From: Archangium sp. | GTDB taxonomy: Bacteria; Myxococcota; Myxococcia; Myxococcales; Myxococcaceae | Assembly: GCA_016793525.1 (NCBI GenBank) | Contig: JAEUJT010000292.1 | Coordinates: 1-5,280, forward strand | DNA: 5,280 bases | Reading direction: 5' to 3' | Part shown: piece by piece, positions 1 through 5,280 of the stretch | Layout: each line of letters starts with the position of its first letter | Position numbering within the stretch: the first letter of the stretch is position 1 | Notes under the pieces: generated by a model | What the model was told of the DNA's origin: nothing | The model's input: only the letters and a program-made list of their open reading frames with translations | Database searches by the model: none | Position numbers and translations under genes: made by a program

Positions 1-1428
1 CGCACACGTCGCCAGCAGCGCCACGAGCACGAAGCCCGAGGCCGGGTTCGCGACCGCCACTGCCAGAACCGAGGCCGGCCAGTACCCGTCGCGCATCAGC
101 GGTATCGCCAGCGCCCAGACCGAGGTCGAGACGTCGTCGGGGACGTAGTTGATGAAGCCCACGAGCCCCGAGGTGACGACCGAGCTCACGCAGAGGCCGG
201 CGGCGACCGAAAAGGAGAGGGCGCCGCGCGCGCGCAGCCGCTCCACGCCCAGCGCCACCGGGACCATCAGCAACGGCAGCATCGGCGTCAGGTGCCTCGG
301 CCCCGCCGCCCAGCCCCACGAGTCGTAGGTGAATGACGAGGTGAAGTACGCGTTGGCAACCAGCGTCAGCACCGTCATCGCGAACAGCGTCTTCTCCTGG
401 AGGCGCAAGGGCCCCAGCCCGGCAAACGTCAGCAGCAGGAACGGCGAGAGGCTGAAGAGCCCCCGGAGCGGAGAAAACAGCGACAGCCCGAAGGCGCGCG
501 CGTCGGGGAAGCGAATGCCCAAGAACCCGCCGACGTGCCACCCCTGGTACGCCGCGTCGTTGAGGTAGATGTAGCCGCTGGTCAACGGGCTGCCGAAACA
601 CGCCTGGTGGTACGCCATCAGCGCCGCGGCGAAGGGCAAGGCGCCCAGCGCGACCAACCCCACCGCCTGGCCGAGTGGCCGCCACTGACCCCAGCGGCGC
701 ATGACCACCCAGCTCGCCACGCACAACACGCCGAGCGCGCCGGTGTACTCGCAGGTCACCGCCGCTCCCGCCGCGAGACCGGCCACCACCCAGCCCCAGC
801 GAGGCCAACGGCCGTGTTCGGTCCTCCAGGCGGAGAAGAAGGTCGCGGCCACCAGCACCGCGGTGAGCTGGTGGCTCAGGAACATCTCCGCGTAGGTGAA
901 GGCCATGGTGCCGAGGCCGTAGGTGAGGGCCACCAGGTCGGCGATGTCGGGCGACACCCACTCGCGCAGGAAGCGCCGCAGACCGAAGATCAGCCCCAGC
1001 GCCGGCAGCACGGTGATGAAGAGCCGGCTGAAGTACACCTGCGCCAGCTCCGACACGCCGCCCTGCGCCGCCTTGAGCACCGCGTAGATGGGGGCCGACA
1101 CGAACGAAAGGAGCGGGGCCTTCGAAGGGTAGTACCACTGCTCCAACACCGGGCCCGGAGGCGCCTCGCCCACGCAGCGCGCCAGCTGCCGCTCTCCATT
1201 CACCAACACCACCGCCACGCAGGAGAGGTCTCCGACCGGCCCGTACTGGCGCATGGTTTCGTTGATGCTCAGCGTGTGGTGGTCGACCAGCGCCCGCGCC
1301 TGCCACAGCCGACACAGCTCGTTCGGCGACCGAAGGCCTGGGTGGTACGGGAAGGAGAGCAGGTACAGCGCCGTCAACGCGACGAAGCCGGCGTTCCAGC
1401 TTGGGGAGGTGCCCGACGGTGCCGTCAT
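1..1428 (-). CDS. Multi-pass membrane protein, GT-C / family 39-like glycosyltransferase (3' end outside window)
   Basis: The frame stays open from the ATG at 1428 to the left edge: 476 residues with no stop, so the C-terminus is missing. About ten to twelve hydrophobic segments are visible, including residues 14-28, 104-118, 132-150, 185-200, 212-240, 254-273, 325-337, 347-360, 403-425 and 455-475. After the first segment comes a polar loop (SPNELCRLWQARALVDHHTL, residues 34-53) and then YYPSKAPLLSF (99-109). These recall the 'N..SR..L..ALV..GT..I' and 'YY.DKAPG.S' patterns of bacterial dolichyl-phosphate-mannose mannosyltransferase-like (GT39/PMT-type) proteins. ACFGSPLTSGY (276-286), FSPLRGLFSLSP (318-329) and WGWAAGPRHLTPMLP (371-385) also fit that group. 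By family analogy it would move a sugar from a polyprenyl-phosphate donor on the outer face of the inner membrane; donor and acceptor cannot be read from sequence. The ATG lies one base after the stop of the sheath-like gene and has no clear Shine-Dalgarno, so coupling is likely. The general class is fairly secure, the enzymatic activity is not. Confidence 0.8.
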   Translation of the reverse strand, partial: MTAPSGTSPSWNAGFVALTALYLLSFPYHPGLRSPNELCRLWQARALVDHHTLSINETMRQYGPVGDLSCVAVVLVNGERQLARCVGEAPPGPVLEQWYYPSKAPLLSFVSAPIYAVLKAAQGGVSELAQVYFSRLFITVLPALGLIFGLRRFLREWVSPDIADLVALTYGLGTMAFTYAEMFLSHQLTAVLVAATFFSAWRTEHGRWPRWGWVVAGLAAGAAVTCEYTGALGVLCVASWVVMRRWGQWRPLGQAVGLVALGALPFAAALMAYHQACFGSPLTSGYIYLNDAAYQGWHVGGFLGIRFPDARAFGLSLFSPLRGLFSLSPFLLLTFAGLGPLRLQEKTLFAMTVLTLVANAYFTSSFTYDSWGWAAGPRHLTPMLPLLMVPVALGVERLRARGALSFSVAAGLCVSSVVTSGLVGFINYVPDDVSTSVWALAIPLMRDGYWPASVLAVAVANPASGFVLVALLATCA

Positions 1429-1429
1429 G

Positions 1430-2902
1430 TCAGGCGCCGAGTCGGGCCCCGAGCTGCAGCGACGGCAGGCTCACGCCGGGGAGCGCGTCGGGCCGCAGCG
1501 CGACGGTGAGCCGCGGGGGCGTTCCCTCGACGGTGACCTCGAGCCCCGGCCGCGCGCCGCCGATGGTCAACGCCGCCGCCAGCGAGAGGAGCGCCACTTC
1601 GCGCGCCGAGGCCGGGGGCGTGTCGTCGGGAATGGCCTGCGCGATGGTGGAGACCGCCTTCACCGCCATGGAGATAAAGAGCTGGTCTGCCAACGTCAGC
1701 TCCGCGGCGCGGCTGGTTCCCGAGGCGTTCGACTTGCCTCGGTACACCACGGGCGAATGGGTCAGCACCGCGAAGTCGGTGTTCGGCGCCGACGCGAAGA
1801 GCGCCACGCCCGCTTTGGCCGCCTCGGCGGCGACGTCGGTGCGCACCACGGCCTGGGTCGCGAGGCCGCCGTTCGCCGCCATGCGCACCGGGAGGTTGGA
1901 GACCTGCCCGTGCTGCGGCCCGACGTGGAGGAAGGGGCTGCCGGTCTTCACCACCGCCCGCGCCACCAGCGCGCCGACCGCCACCGCCGGCCCGAGGTAC
2001 AGCGGTTCACGCTCGGTGAGCACCACGTTTTCGCGCGCCGTGTCCTTCGAGTGGAGCGGCCGAGCGAGCGGCGCATTCACCGCCACCTGCAGCCAGCGCG
2101 TCGCATCGAGCGAGGCCAGCGAGCGGAACAGAACGGCCCGCGCGTCGTCGCCTTGCGTCACCCGGCGGTTGGTTTGACCCGCCTGCTCCAACGTGTCGAA
2201 GCCGAGCCAGCCGACGTCGCCGTTCACCACCACCGGCGCGGTCAGCGCTTCACCCGCCTCGGCCCAGCTCGCGGCGAGGTCTTTCGACGCCGGAGTCGCG
2301 TCGAGCGGGTGGTCGACGATGACGAGGTTCACGGCGTCGCCTTCGGCGTTTGCGGGAGAGAGCGCGGTGAGCGCCGCGTGTACGCCGTCGCGCGTGGCGT
2401 GGAGCAGCTCGACTGTCACGGCGCCCTTCGCGCCCGCCGCGTCGATCAGGTGTTTGGCTCCGCGCCAGGCGGCCTCGAGCCGGCGAAACTCGGGGTGGCT
2501 CACCACGTCGGCGAGAACGGAGGGGACCTCGGTGGTCACCGCGGGACCAAGGCCGGAGCCAGACTCGTGGGCGTCGAGGAGATCGTCGAGCAAGCTGGTC
2601 GACTTCGGAGCGGGGGCCGGAGCCGTGCGCTGTATTTTCTGGAGCGCCGGTACGTTCGCGACCAGCCACTCCGGGCGGAACGCGCGCATTCGGGGCAGGG
2701 CGAAGGAGAGCGTTTGCGACGAGGGCCCGCGGCCCAGCTCGAGCGTCAACGTCGGGGCGAAGCGCGCCATGACGTCGTCGAAGGTGTCTGGGGTCAACGG
2801 CACCAGCGCGCTCGAGGGCGACGCGGCGGTGGTGAAGCCCTCTCCCGGCACCAGGGCGGACACCAGCACGATGCGGAAGCGCGTCTCAGCGGGAGTCGAC
2901 AT
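1430..2902 (-). CDS. Type VI secretion sheath-like protein: short TssB-like segment fused to shortened TssC-like segment
   Basis: 490 residues, ATG at 2902, TGA at 1432-1430. Residues 8-91 look like the start of TssB (VipA), the small sheath subunit: RFRIVLV at 8-14, TPDTFDDVMARFAPTLTLEL (37-56) matching the 'DNFD.V...+.P.L.L.+' pattern, then LSFALPRMRAFRPEWLVANV (65-84), like the TssB 'F...DDF.P..L...V' region. A Pro/Ala linker (93-100) follows, then SLLDDLLDA (103-111), resembling the TssC (VipB) N-terminal helix. HPEFRRLEAAWRGAKHLID (136-154) is the clearest TssC signature. Weaker TssC-like blocks are FRSLASLDATRWLQVAVNAP (259-278), LYLGPAVAVGALVARAV (301-317), GVALFASAPNTDFAVLT (365-381) and a C-terminus LRPDALPGVSLPSLQL (469-484). 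Separate TssB and TssC are usually about 165 and 490 residues, so roughly a quarter of the combined length is missing. In the family these proteins form the cytoplasmic contractile tube around Hcp. Whether this version assembles or contracts is unknown. No other type VI gene is in view. Its stop is one base from the next ATG. Confidence is high for TssC relatedness, moderate for TssB. Confidence 0.82.
   Translation of the reverse strand: MSTPAETRFRIVLVSALVPGEGFTTAASPSSALVPLTPDTFDDVMARFAPTLTLELGRGPSSQTLSFALPRMRAFRPEWLVANVPALQKIQRTAPAPAPKSTSLLDDLLDAHESGSGLGPAVTTEVPSVLADVVSHPEFRRLEAAWRGAKHLIDAAGAKGAVTVELLHATRDGVHAALTALSPANAEGDAVNLVIVDHPLDATPASKDLAASWAEAGEALTAPVVVNGDVGWLGFDTLEQAGQTNRRVTQGDDARAVLFRSLASLDATRWLQVAVNAPLARPLHSKDTARENVVLTEREPLYLGPAVAVGALVARAVVKTGSPFLHVGPQHGQVSNLPVRMAANGGLATQAVVRTDVAAEAAKAGVALFASAPNTDFAVLTHSPVVYRGKSNASGTSRAAELTLADQLFISMAVKAVSTIAQAIPDDTPPASAREVALLSLAAALTIGGARPGLEVTVEGTPPRLTVALRPDALPGVSLPSLQLGARLGA
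2891..2895 (+). promoter_or_regulatory. Putative Shine-Dalgarno (GGGAG) for the GTG start at 2905
   Basis: GGGAG lies nine bases before the GTG at 2905, a good spacing, and neither of the alternative in-frame GTGs (2956, 2971) has a comparable site. It falls inside the first codons of the divergent sheath-like gene. If real, transcription of the plus-strand gene must begin within that gene, so the two promoters overlap the opposite coding regions. An ATG at 2901 also follows this site but is in another frame. A weaker match for the minus-strand gene is GGAG at 2918-2915, twelve bases from its ATG. Confidence 0.35.
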
Positions 2903-2904
2903 GC

Positions 2905-4488
2905 GTGAAGACTACTCCGCGGGCACACCGTGGAACTCCATTTTCCGCCGGCCCGGTGTACACGCGCGGCGTGTCCTCTGGGCGCTTGGCCGCGAGTGGG
3001 TGGAACATCGCCTTGGTGGTGGGCGTGGTGGCCGTCGTCGCGCCACTCCGCCACGAGTTCGTGCCGCTCGTCGACTTCCCCGAACACGCGGCGACAGTCG
3101 CGGCGCTGCTCGACGTCGAGACCGGCGGGCCGTTGGCCGCGTGGTACCAGGCCGATTTCGCGCACACCCAATATTGGCTCGCGAGCTGGGTCGCCGCGCG
3201 GGTGGCGCCGCTGGTCGGAGGGCCGGTCGAGGGGCTCCGCTGGCTGATTGTCGCGGCGGTGGTCGCGCTCTTCGTCGCGTTGCGCCGGTTGCTCCACGCG
3301 CTGCGGCTCGACGCTCGGCTCGCCCTGTGCGCTCTGCCCATGGTGTGGACGCGGCCGATGACCTTGGGCTTCGTCTCGTTTCTGCTGGCGTGGCCGCTGG
3401 TGTTCGAGGCGTTTGCAGTGGTCGCCGCCGAGCGCCCGCTGCGGTGGTGGCACCACACCTGGCTCGCGCTGCTGGCCGTGCTCGTTTTTTTCCTCAACCT
3501 CACGTCGCTGGTGTGGCTGTGCGCTGGAGCGCTGGCGGTGTCGGTCGCCCGCGCCGTGCTCTCGGCGGAGGGCTCCGGCGCTCAGGTCCGTGCAGTGATG
3601 GCCCGCTGTGGCGCGCTGCTGATTCTGCTGCTGCCCGTCGCGTGGTGGGTGCTGTCGAGCAGCGTGGTGCGGGCCGACGCCTCCCGCTTCGTGGTGTCGA
3701 TGTCGCCGCGTTTTCACAGCCCCAAACGAATCCTCCGTGACGCGCCGGAGTGGCTGGGCAACGTGTGGACCGGCGACCTCGACGTGGTGGTTCTGGTGGG
3801 GTGGTTGCTCGTGGTGGGGCTGCTGGCCGCCGACGACCGCACCGTGCGGAGCCGGTGGGTGGGCCGCGCGCTCGTCGCCGCGTCGCTCGCGGTGTGGTGG
3901 GGCTTGCCGTTCGAGCGTGGGTGGCTGTGGGGGCTCAACGCGCGTTTCGCTCCGTGCTTCGCGATGTTGCTGCCGCTGGTGTGGGTGCCGCGGCCGTCCA
4001 GGCTCCACTCCGCGCTGTACGCGGGTGTCCTCGCACTCGGCCTGACGCAGGCGGGGCTGGTCGAGCGCGCCGCGCAGACGATGCAGCTGGAGTTCGCCGG
4101 GCTCTCGGCGATGCTGCGCGATTTGCCTCAGGGCAAACGATTGCTGCACCTGCCGTTCTTCCAAGAATCCGACGTGACGTCGGAGAAGGTGTTCAGCCAC
4201 GCGTCGGCGTACCACCGCATCTGGAACCACGGGCCCAACGAGCCGTCGTTCATCGACTTGCCGCAGTCGGTGATTCACTACCGCGAGGGTCGCGCGCCGG
4301 TGACGCGCCCGTGGCCGTGGGAATTTACGCCCGAGAACTACGACAACGCCCTCGAGGGCCCGTCGTACGACTACGTGCTGCTTCGCGGAGAAGGCCCGAG
4401 CTTCCCTCCAGCGCCCGGCGCTCTAGGCCCCGCGTGGAAGCTGGAGCGCCGGCAAGATGCGTGGCTGTTGTATTCACGCGTGCCGTGA
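2905..4488 (+). CDS. Multi-pass membrane protein with soluble C-terminal tail, GT-C-like, function unknown
   Basis: 527 residues if started at the GTG at 2905. A basic N-terminal tail (Arg 6, 9, 21, 27) precedes the first membrane span at about 34-48. Next is a polar loop with VDFPEHAATVAALLD (56-70) and, further on, HTQYWLASWVAARVAPLVGG (87-106). Further hydrophobic segments lie near 112-127, 138-146, 152-175, 186-215, 236-251, 292-308, 320-333, 349-362 and 367-384. The rest, about 390-527, is soluble and ends with an AYHRIWNHGPNEPSFIDLP block (435-453) and YDYVLLRGEG (488-497). An acidic first loop, many spans and a soluble tail are the layout of GT-C glycosyltransferases, and I recall similar tails in uncharacterised bacterial proteins of that type. 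I cannot name a family with certainty. GGGAG at 2891-2895, nine bases upstream, supports the GTG at 2905. Because that leaves only two bases to the divergent gene, the in-frame GTGs at 2956 and 2971 are also possible. The gene converges on the amidohydrolase, with six bases between stops. Confidence 0.82.
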   Translation: MKTTPRAHRGTPFSAGPVYTRGVSSGRLAASGWNIALVVGVVAVVAPLRHEFVPLVDFPEHAATVAALLDVETGGPLAAWYQADFAHTQYWLASWVAARVAPLVGGPVEGLRWLIVAAVVALFVALRRLLHALRLDARLALCALPMVWTRPMTLGFVSFLLAWPLVFEAFAVVAAERPLRWWHHTWLALLAVLVFFLNLTSLVWLCAGALAVSVARAVLSAEGSGAQVRAVMARCGALLILLLPVAWWVLSSSVVRADASRFVVSMSPRFHSPKRILRDAPEWLGNVWTGDLDVVVLVGWLLVVGLLAADDRTVRSRWVGRALVAASLAVWWGLPFERGWLWGLNARFAPCFAMLLPLVWVPRPSRLHSALYAGVLALGLTQAGLVERAAQTMQLEFAGLSAMLRDLPQGKRLLHLPFFQESDVTSEKVFSHASAYHRIWNHGPNEPSFIDLPQSVIHYREGRAPVTRPWPWEFTPENYDNALEGPSYDYVLLRGEGPSFPPAPGALGPAWKLERRQDAWLLYSRVP

Positions 4489-4500
4489 CTCGGCTCACGG
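4483..4500. terminator. Small inverted repeat at the convergent gene ends, possible bidirectional terminator
   Basis: CCGTGA (4483-4488) and TCACGG (4495-4500) are perfect inverted copies around a six-base loop, CTCGGC. The stop codon of the plus-strand membrane protein is the last three bases of the left arm, and the stop of the minus-strand amidohydrolase is the first three bases of the right arm. The stem is only six pairs and no T-run follows on either strand, so it does not meet the usual intrinsic terminator pattern. Its central place between two convergent stops is the main argument for a role. Confidence 0.3.
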
Positions 4501-5280
4501 GTACACCCGGGCGCCGTCGACCACGGTGAGCTGAACCTTCGCACCCAGGAGCGCTGAGGCGTGGCCCTCGACGGGGTCGACCGGCAGCACGGTGAAGTCA
4601 GCGTCGAAGCCCGGAGCGAGCTGGCCGCGCTTCATCTCCGCGAACGAGGCGTACGCCGCGCCAGTGGTGAAGCCCGCGAGCGCCTCGAGCCCGGTGACGC
4701 GCTGGCTCGGGTACCAGCCCTGTGCTGGCTGGCCGGAGTGGTCTTGCCGAGTCCGCGCCGCGTACAGGCCCCAGAGCGGGTTCGGGTGCTCCACGGGAAA
4801 ATCGCTGCCGAACGCGACGTGTGCGCCGGTGTCGAGCACCGAGCGCCACGCATACGCGCCGAGCACTCGGGTGGGCCCAAGCCGCTGCTCCGCCCACGGC
4901 AGGTCGCTCGTGGCGTGCGTCGGTTGAAAGCTGGCGATGAGCCCATGTTTCGCGAAGCGCGGAATGTCGGTGGGTGACAGCACCTGCGCGTGCTCCACGC
5001 GGTGACGCCCCGCCGGGAGCGACGACAACACGTCGAGCACCAGCGTGTTGGCGCGGTCTCCGATGGCGTGCACGGCGACTTGAAAGCCACGGTCCGCGAA
5101 GGCGCGCGCACGGGAGGCGAGCTCGTTGCCTGAGAGCAACAGCAGCCCCGTTTCACCAGGCGCATCGCTGTACGGAGCCGCGAGCGCCGCGCCGCGAGAG
5201 CCGAGCGCCCCGTCGGAGAGCAGATTCACCGCGCGCAGCTCGAGGTGACGACCAGTTCCGGGACCTTGCTTCAAGAAGGC
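4495..5280 (-). CDS. YtcJ-like metal-dependent amidohydrolase (amidohydrolase 3 family), C-terminal part; start outside window
   Basis: The frame is open from the right edge to the TGA at 4497-4495: 261 residues, numbered here from the edge. A TTG at 5274 is not a credible start because homology begins before it and family members are usually about 500-560 residues; the N-terminal metal-binding HxH motif must lie beyond the window. Visible motifs in order: SDGALGSRGAAL (22-33), VAVHAIGDRAN (68-78) with a metal-ligand His, RVEHAQVLSP (94-103) with the second His, SFQPTHATSDLPWAE (117-131), VAFGSDFPVEHPNP (155-168) with the catalytic Asp, then TTGAAYASF (205-213) and GQLAPGFDADFTVL (219-232), the closing beta-sandwich. 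These are diagnostic of the YtcJ/NfdA-like branch, which hydrolyses amide or formamide C-N bonds; the substrate cannot be predicted here. One oddity is Asn at residue 19 (codon 5226-5224), where I expect the metal-bridging Lys ('VKLFADGALGSR' type). There is no evident functional tie to the neighbouring membrane protein, which is transcribed towards it. Confidence 0.93.
   Translation of the reverse strand, partial: AFLKQGPGTGRHLELRAVNLLSDGALGSRGAALAAPYSDAPGETGLLLLSGNELASRARAFADRGFQVAVHAIGDRANTLVLDVLSSLPAGRHRVEHAQVLSPTDIPRFAKHGLIASFQPTHATSDLPWAEQRLGPTRVLGAYAWRSVLDTGAHVAFGSDFPVEHPNPLWGLYAARTRQDHSGQPAQGWYPSQRVTGLEALAGFTTGAAYASFAEMKRGQLAPGFDADFTVLPVDPVEGHASALLGAKVQLTVVDGARVYP

Noticed and set aside
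535..1509. Plus-strand open frame (324 codons) opposite the GT39-like gene
   Set aside because: Its composition is Arg/His/Gln-rich without hydrophobic or domain structure. The opposite strand encodes a continuous membrane protein with family-like motifs.
2895..2900. GTCGAC palindrome beside the divergent start codons as an operator
   Set aside because: A six-base palindrome is too short and too common in GC-rich DNA, and it encodes conserved-frame codons of the sheath-like gene.
1430..2902. Evidence for a complete type VI or phage-tail-like injection system in the window
   Set aside because: Only the one sheath-like gene is present. No tube, spike, baseplate, membrane-complex or ClpV-like gene can be found on either strand.
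1253..2908. Long plus-strand open frame (551 codons) opposite the sheath-like gene
   Set aside because: The translation is rich in Arg, His and Gly, has no recognisable domain and overlaps the well-supported TssB/TssC-like frame. It is the usual antisense opening in high-GC DNA.
2794..4278. Long minus-strand open frame (494 codons) opposite the membrane protein gene
   Set aside because: The product is a low-complexity Arg/His/Gln/Pro-rich string, while the plus strand gives a coherent pattern of membrane spans. The long open frame at 2193-3740 on the plus strand is rejected for the same reasons.
5272..5274. TTG at 5274 as the start of the amidohydrolase
   Set aside because: The frame continues to the window edge, and the family needs a further N-terminal half with the HxH metal motif, so the true start is outside.

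Overview
The window is very GC-rich, gene-dense bacterial DNA with a strong G/C bias at third codon positions, which leaves long open frames antisense to most real genes. Base composition, the style of the membrane proteins, and the company of a type VI-like sheath protein and a YtcJ-type amidohydrolase suggest a delta-proteobacterial, probably myxobacterial (Myxococcota), chromosome. This placement is an inference; no marker gene is present.

There are four protein genes and almost no intergenic space. From left to right: (1) positions 1-1428, minus strand, a multi-pass membrane protein resembling GT-C/family-39 glycosyltransferases, cut by the left edge at its 3' end; (2) 1430-2902, minus strand, a 490-residue protein joining a short TssB-like segment to a shortened TssC-like segment, the two sheath subunits of type VI secretion; (3) 2905-4488, plus strand, a second multi-pass membrane protein with a soluble C-terminal tail, also GT-C-like in architecture; (4) 4495-5280, minus strand, the C-terminal part of a YtcJ-like metal-dependent amidohydrolase, whose start lies beyond the right edge.

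Genes 2 and 1 form a tight minus-strand pair: the sheath-like gene comes first and its stop is one base from the ATG of the membrane protein, so they are very likely co-transcribed and translationally coupled. Gene 3 diverges from gene 2 with nearly abutting start codons. Genes 3 and 4 converge with six bases between their stops, inside a small perfect inverted repeat.

The point of most interest is the sheath-like fusion. It keeps the best-known TssC signature and the TssB N-terminal pattern, but has lost much of both families and sits without baseplate, membrane-complex, Hcp, VgrG or ClpV genes in view, among putative sugar-transfer membrane proteins. A second point is that the amidohydrolase has Asn where family members known to me usually have the metal-bridging Lys. 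No RNA gene, insertion sequence, CRISPR array or long repeat was seen.
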